Assembly: GCA_007922195.1 (NCBI GenBank)
Contig: ML682014.1
Location: 2,880,369 to 2,944,368 of the forward strand
Length of the DNA stretch: 64,000 nucleotides
Direction: 5' to 3'
Source: Podocnemis expansa
Lineage: Eukaryota; Chordata; Testudines; Podocnemididae
Under the pieces are notes generated by a model. The model did no database searches, was not told the origin of the DNA, and saw only the letters and a list, made by a program, of their open reading frames with translations. A program made the translations under genes and the position numbers. Of the stretch, positions 1 through 12,679 are shown piece after piece; positions within the stretch are counted from its first letter, which is position 1; each line of letters opens with the position of its first letter.

Positions 1-1449
1 GAAGAAATAAGAATAAAGTTTAATAAATAATAAATTAAAGTTTTAAGAGTTCTTTACATGGAAAGGGGAAGGGTTTCCAACAAAGTGACTGACCATCTCT
101 TAAGAGTTCCAGATGCCTTCCAAGAGCAAATTGGCAGGGGGGGAAAGGGCCATGACTTAACCTTATTTTTTTTTGAAGTGAAGCTGTGGTGAGAAAAGTC
201 ACATTGTAGAAGTCTCCAGAGTGCTGCTCCCTGTGAATATGCAGACTTATATCTGCCAGCTTCATTGCCAAAAGTGATGTGTTACTACTGCTAGAAGTGC
301 AGAATTGATGGACCATAGAAGTGTGCGTGAGGGGGAGGGGGGCAAACGATCCCCTCACATGGAAAACGTGGGAAAGGGAGATGAATTTGCCTGACGTTCC
401 AGGAATTTAAACTTCTGGAGATTCTCCTATGTTCTGCCTCCAGGGATAACAGATTAGTGGCCACCTGAAGAAGGATATGAAACCACACAGAGCTGAAGGT
501 TTCAAAGTCAAATCTTGTAGATTCTAATATCTGTACGTAACATGTAGACTTGCTGACAGGGCAGGAAAAAGAGGAGCCCAATGATTTTAAAAGGATCCAT
601 GCCATGGGTAGTGGGGTGAAAGCTTGTCCTTGGGAAGGCTAGCTCTTCATCCTGATCTTTTTCTGCTGATGGCTCCACCTGCAGTTTGCCCCCTCCATGC
701 CAGGCCCCACCACATTTGCTGTCACATCCCTCTCTGACAGCCCACCTTCCTGCTCAGCTCCCCTCCTCTCTTCCTCTTTCATTCCCCCTTTTTGCCTCTT
801 GGCCTCTGCTCAAATACATCCCCCCCATCAGTCCCCCACCCCTCCACTAAGCTCCCCCCACCGTCACTCATGCACCCAGTATGCAACCCTTCTTTTCTCC
901 TTTGCTGCTGCTTGCTCCGTTCCTCCTTCCCGCATCCCCCCTTAGCCCCTCTAGCTGTTGCTCAGCACCTTGGAGAAGTTGCAGTGTGGAATAGAAGAAA
1001 TCAAGTAATGTGGGGGGAGTAGGATGCAGCAGTGAGTGGTCTGAGCAGGGCAGAGGGTGGGGCCTGTCTGGATTGTGGGCAGGGCCATGGACAGAAGTGG
1101 AGGGGCAGGACTGTTCTGTTCTGGGGCCCAGAATTCCTGTTGGCAGGTCTGATAGCATGTCAGAACCTCCCGGGTGCCGTCCGGACTCCTCTTTCCTCTT
1201 GGCAGCATGGCTCATTCAGGCATCACACTGTCCATTGCTCTCTCCACCACAGCCGTGTACAATTGTCCATTTGCGAAGGAATTTGAACCCTTAGGGTGCA
1301 GTTAATGCAGTAGCAGTGACTTGCCTTGAACAGTTGCTGGCCTCTGATCTGACATTCATGGAGCCCCGGTCTCAGTATTCATGCCGATAGGCTTCCTTAG
1401 GTTTGGGGAAGCCTTTTGCAGTTAGCCGTGAGTTTTTTTTTTTTTTTTC
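1..1449. other. Upstream intron sequence, no gene recognised
   Basis: This AT/GC-mixed stretch has only short chance open frames. No splice-bounded coding segment, RNA gene or transposon end was recognised. Because the first recognised sialyltransferase exon lies 40 kb downstream on the + strand, it is inferred to be intronic. The only visible structure is a strongly C/T-biased tract at about 690-950, listed separately. Confidence 0.5.
690..950. repeat. Polypyrimidine-biased tract
   Basis: The + strand is dominated by C and T over about 260 bases, with runs of C up to seven long and many CCTCC/TTCCTC words. It is low-complexity and gives a spurious Pro/Ser-rich open frame. No tandem unit is evident. 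Such polypurine/polypyrimidine DNA can adopt non-B structure, but nothing here shows a function. Confidence 0.6.
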
Positions 1450-2045
1450 TTTTTTAACAGGATTTGCCAGCAATGCCCCTCAGCCTTATTCATTGGTCAA
1501 ACAGGACTGTCTCTGTGCAGAAGAATAAATGGACACAAATCTGACTTCAGAAATGGCAAAATTCCAAAACCAGTAGGGGAACACTTCAGTCTCCCTGGGT
1601 CACTCTGTGAAAGACATGCCTGTTACAGTACTTAAACAGGTTAACTTTTAATCAAAGCTTCAAAGTGAAGCTACAGAGTTAGACTTCATAAGCAAATTTG
1701 ACACCATCCTGTTTGACCAGAGATGAAGCTGGCCTTCTCATCACAAACAGTGATTGTCATCTCTCTCTAGCTCCCCACCTTCTTATATGATGTTCCACAC
1801 TGTATGAATCAAAACAACTTGTCTGTTTTGCTGAAATAGTCTGTCCTGATCCTGTTAATTACACTTTATTGCATTTATTTTTCCCTCCAGTACTGCAAGT
1901 TTCCCACTTCCAAGCATCTGACAAAGTGGGATTTTCTCCCATGAAAGCTCATGCGATATATAAATGTGTTAGTCTTTAAAAGTGCCACAGTCCCCCTTCT
2001 TTGTTTTGCTGATATAGACTAACACAGCTGCCCATCTGGAGCTTT
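1450..2045 (+). mobile_element. Penelope-like retroelement, 3' part with GIY-YIG relic
   Basis: From 1465 a frame of about 50 codons is open. It reads a C-x2-C pair, then FIGQTG, then RRINGHKSDFR, then PVGEHFSLPG. This is the layout of the GIY-YIG endonuclease domain at the C terminus of Penelope-like elements: a cysteine pair, Y/F-I/V-G-x-T-G, R-I-x-x-H, and a later E-H-F. After degenerate sequence, 1915-2040 holds a 3' piece with a 'gaaagctcatgc...gttagtctttaaaagtgcc' style sequence that recurs elsewhere in this window (9340, 26778, 38991). No reverse transcriptase is seen, so the copy is 5'-truncated and dead. Assignment to the Neptune type is an inference. Confidence 0.65.
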
Positions 2046-5000
2046 GCAATAAGATTGTTCCTTTTGCTGTCTTTGGCACCAAGCTGTGGTCACGAGGTAG
2101 TGAACATTGAGTAAAGCTTGATTCTTACTCTGCCTCATCAACTAGATTGTCAGCTGACACTGATTTCAAAATCTTTATTACTGGTAATTAGTTAAGAAAG
2201 AGAAAGAACCTAGCTTGACTTCCAGGTCCTAGATACTGGGATGTAGGAAAAAATATAATCCTTTCATTGAACAAATCTAGCATGGAAATGACTGAGAAGG
2301 AAAGCCACCCATGTCAATTTTCCCAGTGACTTTTCTGGTTTGATCACACAGAATTTGGTTAGACAGTGATGAAATATTACAGTTTTCATTCTCATAGAAA
2401 GCACTTGGGAGTAGAACTGTAACTGAGGCAGAATTGTGTCAGCATAAAATATAAACAAAAAACTGAAAGAGAATGTCAAAATGTCACTAGTCAATATAAT
2501 TTTATAATTAATGTTTGCAAATCAAAGGGATGTTATAACACCAAACATGATTGCTCATTTGTGGAGCAGGAGACCGAAGAAGTGGGAAGTTTTGTGCCAT
2601 TCGGGATTTTTGATCCCTGTCACCAATGGAAATTGTCAGATTCCCTTAGTACATGCCTCACTGAAATAATATCAGTGTTTGGTGTCAACTATGGAAGGAG
2701 GGAATCTAAGATCGTCAAAGGCTGAAGACATAGGAGTAGTCTATCTTCCTCTCTGTCTGGTCAGCGGCGAGAAAAGACTTTAATGTAATAAAGGAATAAT
2801 CCTTACAGATTTATTCAATGGTATGTTTTGTTCTAGCCTGGAATCTGAGCTATTTTAGCAGCTAGGTCAACATAAATGGTATCATGAGTGCCAATCATGA
2901 GGAATATATCATTGAACACCTGTCACACTTGGAAGCTTGGAGGAATTTCAAAAGCCACTGAGAGTAAAAAGTGAAACTCACCAGTTTTATTGGTTTCAAA
3001 ATGAATCATACTTGTGTAGCTTGCTGTAGGCCTATATGAAACAATGGGGGGAAGTCAGAACCATGGTGTAGCAACACACTGACTAAATATATGTCTTTCT
3101 CCTGATTGTTTCTATTTTACAGTCGATGTATTCACATACAGACATAAACACAATATTATTTTATGGAGGATTATTTCTTTAATCTTCCTTTGCTACTTGA
3201 CAGACCAAGTTTATTGACAAAGGCACCTCCAGACATAGAAATTTACTGGGAATAGCCTTAAATCCCTGAAAGGTTAGAAGTTACTGCAGTGGGGTTAAAT
3301 GGCTCGTGTAAGAAAGGGATTGTTATGGTGCTGACTAACGCTATTATGTATTTACTGCCTAGCAAAGTAAAGCAAATGTTGCTCACTGGAGGTTAACCTT
3401 TTTTTTTAAGCCAAAATGAAGCTAGTTTTTTTAAAGGGTGACAGACCAAGAGTTGTGGTCCCCTGCTTGTCAGCGGCACAGAGACAGCATGAAGAGAGAT
3501 GGGAAACTTTTCCACACCAATGGGGAAAAGCCAATGCACTTCTGTTTACTCGTCTACAGATATATCTTCACTGCTGGATGAGCTCAGGCTTGTCTAGCAT
3601 CCTCACTGCAAAGTCTTGCCCATGCCAGGCAAGAAAATACAGTGCAGTTGCAATTGTGAGAAGATTGTTGAAAGACTAGCAGCACACAGACTTGGTTACC
3701 TAGTGTCATCAGTGCAAAGTAGGAGGCAAAACTTATGCTCAAAGCTGTTCTCACAGCTGTATATGCTAGCCAAACCTTATAAAGTTACCTTAAGCGTCAG
3801 TGTGAGATTTTTCTGTTTGGACAGCAGGGGAGGGTGAGGCAACACTGTATTTAGGCCTCGGGATAACTGTGTGGTGAACACATATCCTAGCAATGGGGAT
3901 TTTAATCAGCATCCATATATCCACTCAGTGCTTAGCCCCTCTGCTGAGGCTACCTTCAGTGATACCAGCAGGCTGTGGTGGCTTTGTGATGTGAATCAGT
4001 CCTGCCAAGTGACTGAGAGGAAAGGGACTCATTCAATGGGGATCAAATTTTATGGGAGCATGTGATACCTCTTTTGGGTGTGTTTCAATGAGAAACTTAA
4101 ATCCTCATTCTGTTTTTTTAAAAATTTCCCTTCCTTCAAATTGTCACTACTTGCCTGCCCCAAGTGAGCTCAAGGAACTTGCTGGAGACCAGGGGCTCAG
4201 AAAATCCTCTTACTCTTGCTGAGTGGTGATTGAGTTCAAGGGAGGGAGCTCTGTTGGGCTGGGGAATCACTGGCTTCTTCCCTAGAGAGAAGGGAGGAAG
4301 AAAGGAGCAGATAGAGTTGCTACTCTAACATAGACTTCAACAAATCAATGTTTCTAGATGCCATGGTGACCAGTTTTAGTAGTCTGTCACCTAACTCCAC
4401 TGAAGAAATATAATGGAGGAGTGCCCTCTGATGAACAAAAATAAAATGTCTCGTGCCTAGCTCTGAACCAATTTTGTCCACCCTTGCTCTAGCAGGAAAT
4501 GGGGGCGGGCCCTGACCTTGCTGTTTTTCAGAGCAAAGCTGTAGAGGCAGAGCAGCAGAGATGGGATGAGTAAATCAAGCTGACAGAGGGGCTCAGGTGC
4601 ACTGTTTCTCTTTTGAGTGCGTAGGGGAGGGATGACAGTATCTGGTGCCCTTATTGCAGCTGTGCCTGCAACGTGGGAGAGGAGGATCAAAGAAAGCTGC
4701 AAAATGGTCATGCAGGAAAGAGTTGCTGGGGCACTGAGGGTCTGTTGTGCATCCCAAAGCCCAGTGGCTTCAGAGAAGCCCTGCAAAAAGGTGTGTGTGA
4801 GAGCAGTATTTGTTTATTGGGTTTGGGAGAAGAATTAATTTAGTGTGGGAAGATGGAAACCTAAACTTTAGTAATTTGGGGCAGGCAGAGGAAGAGCCTA
4901 GACTGAAATAATTGGTGAGAGCTGGTCATGAGGGACCGTTTTTTCAAAACCTCAGATGAAAATCCTGGCACCAAACAGTTATGGGCAAGGCAAAATGCTT

Positions 5001-8000
5001 TACTACAGAGTGGGATACAGAAGCAGGTAGGTGAGCCAGGTAAATAAATACCTTGCATAGTCAGCATAGTGTATGGACGCATACTCTCACTCTTTCTGCA
5101 TGCAGTTATTTGTTGTGATCAATCTGGGTGGTCAAAAACTATGTGGTTTAAAAATCATTAGATTTTAAAAATAATTTTGGTTCATTTTCAGTTTACCTGG
5201 GTCACATTTTTCCAGTTTTTCTCTGCAATCGTGAGGACTTTTTAAATGAAAGCTGAGATTCTCACATGAGTCCACAGCTCTGGGGGCTGGGGATGATTTT
5301 TTTTATTTATTTTTTTTTTAGAATCAAATATCTTGAGAAGTGATAAAATCCGCAAGAACTGTATTTTAGAGCTGACCCTAACTACTGCATTACAGTAACC
5401 TAGATCCTCTAACAATGCTGCTGCAGGCTTGGAAAGTCTTATGCAAGAACCCAGACATAAAAAGGTCCAAAAATTCCCCAGACTTTCAGGTCTTGCTCCA
5501 GGAAATGCTTCCACCCCCTTCCTGAGAGGATCAGGGCCCTCTGACTGGATCATGCCCTCTTGTTCTTTATTAAAGTTAGATTCCTCCAAATAGGGAGCAA
5601 ACAGACTACTATGTGACTATGTCTATATGCCACTTCTGCTGGCAAAATTTATTTTGCACCAGGGTGTGAAAAAGCAGACCTCTAAGCAACATAAATTCTT
5701 CCAGTGTAAGTGGCAGCTCTGTGTCGGTGGGAGAACATAGCTGGTCACAGGGGTGGTTTTTTTATGTGGCCGGAACATAGAAGAACTCTTTCCAGTCCCC
5801 TCAGAGCAACTACCCCAGCCATCTGATGGCAATGCTGAGATTCATCACTACAGCTGTGCCACTGTGAGCTCACTTGTGTAAATGTGGCGTAAGACAGGTG
5901 AGAGTTGCTCAGTTGTGTTAACAAATAGTGAATATATCTGGGAAACACAGTTCACCAGCAATCTGTAAGCTGAAATTGTTCATAGAATACATTTGGCAGC
6001 CAATTGCAAATAGCAAAGCACATTTTTAATGTACTGTCTGTTGATGAATAATTTGAGAGCAGGAGAAAGACTGAAGATCAGTGGATACGTTACTCACTGT
6101 GAACAGTATGCCCAGCTGTCTTCACTACCTTCCTGAAATTCAAGGCACAGCCTGGATTTTCATGGATTTGTCACTCTCTCATTTCCTGCAAACTGACTTT
6201 CAGGGACATTTAAATGAATTTCAGATTTACCAGATGTTCAACCTTATTTGCATCACTGCTATGGCAGAACCTCTGGCACAGCGGTTTTTGCCTCCAAAAG
6301 AAAGGTATGCTGGGAAGTTAGCATTGAATAAAACTTGGACCGAGGTCAGCTGAGGGGAAAGTCAAAGCAGATTGTCAGTTAGGAATCAGGAGAGAATAGT
6401 TCAGTCAGCCTGGCTTTGAATGCCTGCTCAAATGGGTTAGACAGTAGGAAACAAGAGTGACTGTAAAGAAAAAATCTGATTTCCTCCTTACTGAGGAGAC
6501 AGCTAAACATAGTTGTTGCTTGATAAAGAGAAACCTCCTCTTCTTTGGTATGGTTAATTTTTGCAGGGAACATATAATGCCTTTCCTTGGACTTTATACT
6601 ATGTTTACCTGTTTCTCACCAAATGTAAATTGCTTCTTGAGAAAATGCATCCAGGAAATGTTATTTCTGAGGTTGCAGATTTCTTTCAAAATACCTGGAT
6701 TTTCTTTATCTGCTATATCCATTTTATCTCACCTGATAAGTATTTGTCATTTTTCTTTATTTGAGAGGCTTTAATGGAATGGAAAAACTGTAAATAGTTA
6801 ATTAAACCATCAAATAAGAGAAGCCATGCTGTTAGCTTGAACGGTTAATACGTGGAAAACTATTCAGGGTAGAACTATTCTGGCTACAATTCTATTATTT
6901 TATCTGTATGTACATAATGTACTCTTACTGTGCATGTATATAAGAATTATATACCCATCTGCACTATAAATGTACAGTATCTACCATTTCCTTATATTGT
7001 AAATAATTTATATTTGTTACTGAGCAGAATCAGAATTTTACCATCTCTGTAGAAAATTATTTTAAAGTCTTGTCAGCCCATCATTTAGTCAGAAACCAGA
7101 AACCAGTTTCACAAATGTAAAATTCTAGGCAGCCTAGCTCTTCAGCAAGAAGATAAGTTGATTGATTCCTAGAGTCAATTTTGCTAAAGATGGAACTTCT
7201 TTATGTGAGCCTTATGTAACATTTGCTCTAAGACGACCAAGAATTCTGGCAATAATTTTTGTGTTTGACTAATCTAGATGGGGATAAAATATTTACAGAT
7301 CTCATCAGTTGGCTATCACTGTCTCCTTCAGGAGAACAGGAGGCGTTTTTCTGTTGATGTAGTTATTGTTCATTAAATAATATGTACATGAGTGGTATGC
7401 TGCATCCTGTGAACAACAAGGAGAAAGAGTTTAGTGCTTTTAGAGACAGATGAACAGATTACGTACTAATTACACTGGATAACCACAGGAAAGTTAGCAA
7501 GGAGAGCTGCTGTTTCTGTTTTTGTTCCTTGTTCTTAAATAAACATGTAGCAGCATTTTTGCCCTTGTTAGGTTAGCATTGGTAGTTCTATACCATTACT
7601 CTTCTGTGAAAAGTGCTGTAGTAAACTGATATGTAACAACAGAGCACCAGATCTGCAACTGAAGTAAATGGGCACCACTTATATGATGTAAGGAAAAAGC
7701 TACTATAGTACTTAAAGTAAAATACAAAGGACTAAATTCCTACCGACTATATTCACCTGTGCACAGTAAATATGTATGTTATTCCCATAGTCAAGTTTTG
7801 TATAGTGCATTTAACTCATTCATGCAAGTCAGCATTTTAACTGAAGCAATTCAGGATGGCTGTCTGTCCCACTTCTGTCACATTTCTTATTTGCAATTCA
7901 TGAATATAATTCTCTCCCTTTTGTGCACTGTTCCAAAAGGAGACTGATTCTACTTGAAAAAAATATGTATTAAACTTGAACATATAGTTTACAAGTGCTG

Positions 8001-8648
8001 CCTCTGTCATACAGCTTTCCTTTCTTAAGGAACATTCACTTCAAAGTATTATGCAAACTACTGCATTACAGCACAACCACAGGAAAACACTGTGGCAAAC
8101 AGTGGCTGTTAAGTACACCTGCGAGCTGCAGGAATCAAAGGACAATCAGCCAGCAAGTATTTTCTGAACGATATTTTCTAGCAATTAAAAAACAATGCAT
8201 CAAGGCAGGAATGGCATAATTGTCTAGAATGAGCTGTCTGTGGGTCCAAAGCTATATCATATAAGCTTTAATCTGTTACTGCCACGTCAGGCAAATAAAC
8301 CTATTTTCTTCAGATTCTTTCAGGTGCTGATAAACAGATTAGAACTCACCTATCCTAAAGTTAGTACTAAGCCGCATTTATCTAATTAAGTCTAAAAGAC
8401 CTTTACTATTCCTTGTGCTAGCTAAGGCTAAGATTCGTTATAACATAGCATGTGACAAAATGAAGCATGGCTGACTGACAGATGGCATAAGATGGCTCCT
8501 GCACTGCTACTCTGTAAAACGCTGGCATTTTCCTGCAGATTAGTAGACCACTGTTTGCTGAAATTTTTAATCTTATTTTTCTTTTATGTTTGCTCTTCAC
8601 TGGCTGTTAAGGGAGGAGGAGGAGGAAGGGTCATAGGCAGGACTCAGT
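2046..8648. other. Intronic single-copy sequence, nothing recognised
   Basis: About 6.6 kb of AT-rich DNA. No transposon protein homology, terminal repeat, long tandem array or exon bordered by plausible splice sites was seen. The short frames in it (for example 3416-3679 and 6081-6353) have no recognisable composition or motif. It is inferred to be intron of the downstream sialyltransferase gene. Confidence 0.5.
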
Positions 8649-9032
8649 GGCTTTGTCAACACTACATGGCTCAGTTGACTCAGTAAGGTCTACTTAAAGT
8701 CGACTTTAAGTAACCTTATTAAGTCAGCTTAGTGAAGCCACGTTGCATTAAGTTGACTTAAGCCAGAGGACCCATATAAAGTTGACTTAATAAAATCGAC
8801 TTTAAATGGCTCCCCTGGCTTAAGTTGACTTTATGAATTTGACTTAAATGGCCCTACTGCACTAAGTCGACTTTATGAAGTTGACTTTAATGGCCACATT
8901 ATGTTAATTCAACTTAACAAAGTCGACTTAACCCTTAAAGTCAATTTAATGAACTCCAAATATAGCCAGGGCTTTTCTTAAGTCAACTTATACCTCCTTA
9001 AGTTGACTTAAGCCCATAGTATAGACATATCC
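8649..9032. mobile_element. Short TIR element rich in AAGTCGACTT palindromes
   Basis: The element is 384 bp. One end reads GGCTTTGTCAACACTA and the reverse complement of the other reads GGATATGTCTATACTA, matching at 12 of 16 positions. A 3-bp AGT flanks both sides. The interior is built almost wholly from variants of the self-complementary word AAGTCGACTT (or AAGTTGACTT), spaced every 20-30 bases. No coding capacity is present, so it is a MITE-like non-autonomous DNA element. A related copy in the other orientation forms the outer part of the nest at 47371-48161. Superfamily is uncertain. Confidence 0.7.
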
Positions 9033-9339
9033 AGTGTCTGCAATGAAGGAGTATTTAGGGTACAGGTGGCATTTTTAGATTCCTGCATCATGCCAGGATA
9101 CTTGGGAATGAAAGAGGCATGAAATCCAGGCATGCAGGCTCAACAGTTAAATATTAGATACATTACAAAAGGTGAAATTTTCAGCTCCGACTTAACCAGG
9201 CTTCCATATTTTTGCACCAAAAAATTACTGTCCTTGGAATTTAGGCTACTTCTATATCCAAGTCTGTGACTATACTCAGATATCGCAGAGATAGGGGTTG
9301 CTCAGGATCTAACTGACTTAACAGTTTACTTGCAGAACA

Positions 9340-9423
9340 TGCAAGGGGTCCTGTGGCACTTAAAAACTAACAAATTTATTTATCACGTGGGCTTTCGTCG
9401 GAGAAAATCCCACTTCGTCGGAC
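9340..9423 (-). mobile_element. Penelope-like 3'-end fragment, antisense
   Basis: The stretch 'ggggtcctgtggcact...aactaacaaatttattta...gggctttcgtcgg' is the reverse complement of the 3' tail seen at 1915-2040. It is the short arm only, about 85 bp, with no coding part. The assignment rests on similarity within this window and on the general look of this repeat in reptile genomes. Confidence 0.5.
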
Positions 9424-11199
9424 ACTTGCTTGCAGTTATTTTTACTTTTGAAAATAGAGACTCTTTTCTGAAAATCTGGCCCAAAGATTGGGTTCAGGAG
9501 ATCTTTGCCTCATGGATGAATGACACTGGTGTGAGCACGAGTTATTCATTAGTTCATTTATCATATCTGAACTTTATCTTTAAAAGTATTACTTTTTAGA
9601 TAGACATGTTAAAAAGACATGAATGCACAGATTAAACCTTGAAGGTCTTTGTGCATGAAGAAAGAATAATTCACAGAAAACCCTCCACTTTAACATTCAA
9701 TTAGATCAATATCCCACAAATTGTTGTTCCTTTTTGGATTCATATATATCATATGTACTGATTGAAGAACAAAAAATGAACATTCATTATATTTCTCTGG
9801 CATAATTACAATTGGAAACACTTTCTGGAGAGACTGTCTCAGACTTGTCCTTCCTTTGGAGTGGCCTGGGCCCAGCAAACATACCATGACATGATCACAT
9901 TAGTGCCAGAGGATCCTGTGGTGGCATTCAGCTGGTGAACTAGCTCCTGCATCACTTGTCTCTACACACGTGTCCCTGCAGTCGGTGTAGGGTGGTTGGC
10001 CTGAGAAAACGTAGAAGGGTCAAATAGTTTTTGTTCCATAGCAGTTTCTGGCTTGTGTATCAAAGGGACTATTAGCATCATTGTAATTTAGAGCAGTTTT
10101 TGGGCTGCTCTGATTTTTGCCAGTGGAATAATGTGGTGCATATCCAGTTTGTGATTGGGTCAGCTCAGTTAGAATCACCTTTGCACCCTCATAACAGAAG
10201 ACTTGTGATACAGAGCTTTGTCATACCAAAACGCTGCTGGGGTTGTCTTGTTCTGTGAATCCCTGTGATTTGCTTTTTCTTTTTTAAAACAATGGCTGCT
10301 CTTAAAATGTCAGGTTTACCATGACAGTGAGCACATGGTGTCTGAGATACTACTGTATCCCTGATATTTAGAATAGGAAATACCTGTATTGCTGCATTCT
10401 GCTGAGGGTTGTCATCCATCCATAAGATAAACGTGTGTGTTGTATTACTTAAAGCTACATTAATCCCTAGATTTTCATGCTTTAGAATTTTGCTTTTCCA
10501 TCTCATGTACAATTATATTTTATTGTATATTTTTTGACATGGAGAGTTAAGTCATCTAACTAAAAGAAAAAACAGTCATAGGATTGTCCATTTTGTCATG
10601 ATATTAGGATTTTGCCTTGAGAGCACTGTGAAAAATGTCTTATACTCATACCTGACCTAATTATTCAATCAAGGATTTAGCAGGTCAGTCAAAGGGAAGC
10701 CATGTACGGTGGACTGAAATTGATCACACTTCCTTTCCCATCAATAGTCGAGCCAAATGGTATAGTAAGTAAAGTTCCTTGCCAGTCATTCTTGGGCACA
10801 TGCCTCTTTTCTTTTTGTTGAGCCCCTCTCTTTCCCCCCAGTGTAATCAATGAAAGCAAGTGGCCTTTGACATTAGTGAATGAAGCAATACAGAATTATC
10901 ACAGTCTTTAAAGGAATGGAGACTATTTCCTGTTCTGTAACCAATGCTGCCGCACAGTCCCAAAATTGCCTTGTCATATTGTCCCCACGTGGAGGCTTGA
11001 TTTCAGATGTGGTGATCATTATGCATCATTTACTATCACATATAAACTACAAGTTCGTCTGGAAAATGACAGGATTTTGCCCTCAGAGCTCTTTAATAAT
11101 GATAGGCTCTCCACCTTGATTCCTTTTTTATGAGCTTATGACATTTTTCAGATTTGATGATGTACTAGCAATTAGCAGATACCCATGACAGATTTATTA
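9424..11199. other. Intronic sequence, nothing recognised
   Basis: AT-rich DNA without recognisable repeat ends, domains or exon candidates. Short frames such as 10189-10512 on the - strand look like chance. Confidence 0.45.
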
Positions 11200-11800
11200 G
11201 TCCTTCAAAGATTGGTGCAAGAAACCCCACAGAAGGCCGTTAAGAAATAATGTATCCCAGTGGTTCCCAACCTTTTCAGTAACATGACACACTTCAATGA
11301 GACAAACAATTCTACAGCACGCTCACTTTTCTTCAGCTGAATTGATTGCTCATAAACATCACATTAACTTGCATTTACTATGGTTACAGTCTTACTAGAC
11401 TAGTTTGCAACATAGTACATAAAACAAGCTAAAGAAGACTCAAATGCATTGATGTCTCAAATCCACTGGAAAAAAATACAGATCATCTCAGTTTTGCCCT
11501 TTGGCCACCTGCATTTCATGTTTTAGAATTGAAAGAATGATACCTCACTTTTAATTTGATGATTAATTTTCACAAGTTTTATGAGTTGTAATTTTGGTTG
11601 GTTAGAATATTGTTTAAGATGAAAAAATATTTTATGTTGATTTTTCATAACTTTGTGTAAAATTTCATGGCACACTTGAACAGTTCTGGCACACTAGTTG
11701 AAAACCACTGATCTATCCCTTCGAAATGTTACTTCCTAACTCCCATTAGTCAGAGATCGGTTTACATCCTGAAGCATGTCTGTTTATGCATGAAGAGGTA
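11200..11800. mobile_element. CR1-like 3' fragment split by a hAT
   Basis: The left part (11205-11257, 'ggtgcaagaaaccccacagaagg...') and the right part (11711-11790, '...ccttcgaaatgttacttcctaactcc...') read as one continuous non-coding segment of the type found in reptile CR1 3' regions once the intervening 453 bp are removed. A similar text occurs at 60480-60625. The fragment has no coding part. Confidence 0.5.
11258..11710. mobile_element. Non-autonomous hAT element with 8-bp TSD
   Basis: The left end is CAGTGGTTCCCAACC and the right end is GTTGAAAACCACTG, an imperfect TIR of the classic hAT CAGTGG type. The 8-bp flanks are ATGTATCC (11250-11257) and ATCTATCC (11711-11718), 7 of 8 identical. 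No transposase frame is present. It lies inside a CR1-like fragment and is therefore younger than it. Confidence 0.8.
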
Positions 11801-12679
11801 TGTATTTCTCTGATGCATGTATTTCTAACATGTCAGAAAATTCATTTCTATAGTTCTAGAGTTTTGGCATTGTTCCTCTTCACTGATTACACTGAACATT
11901 CAGTACGTTGCCCAGAGAATGGTGATCACTTTTAAAAAAATCCATTGTTGGCTAAAATTTACATTATTGGATGGTTTTGTGTTCTTAAACATCCATTGTG
12001 TATGAAATCATTTCAGTGCCTTTTGAAAAATATATCAGCCTGATATTGTTTTGTCAGACATCCACTGTTTAATTCAGAATTCTTTTTAAACAACCTGATT
12101 TCCAAGCCTTTTAAAAGCTTTTTAAATAAACAAAAACGTGATGCACTAAAATTAGCTGCTTCAGCAGCCTGTAAAGTGTTTTTTAATTGGAGGAAAACAA
12201 TATACCCATTTCTGTCTCACTCCTCCTTTTCCCTCACATGGCTAGCTTAGAAAAGGTAGACATTCTGTTCCAAAGTGGCATGTAGTAATTTAAAATGAAA
12301 TGTAAGATAAACTTACAGAATTTATGTCAGTTTCTGGAATGCAACTTAATTTCTTTTTCATTTATGCTAGACGCTGTCACTTGACTTGATTTTCTAGGAA
12401 CACCTTCACTTTTCTTTAGCTCTTCTTGGAAGCAGAAGATACATGGTGGCAGTGACAAGTTCTGTCTAAACAACATCCCTAACATTAAACACCGGGCTTT
12501 GAACACTTTGACTGATGGTATGTTTGAATGTGGATTTCAAATGCTGATTGGGAAGTTTAGAGGGAGACTTTCCCAGGCTATTCTTTAGCAGCAAAACCAG
12601 CAAAGTATCCCAGAAATATTCACAAAATTCTTTCTAGCCGTGGCCTGTGCAGTGCTGCTGTTTGTCCTTCAGGTTGAAA
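11801..12679. other. Intronic sequence, nothing recognised
   Basis: AT-rich DNA between a hAT/CR1-like nest and an RTE-like LINE relic. No feature was recognised in either strand. Confidence 0.4.

Noticed and set aside
8649..9032. Tandem satellite interpretation of the AAGTCGACTT words
   Set aside because: The spacing is irregular and the block has inverted ends and flanking AGT, which fit a TIR element better than a satellite array.
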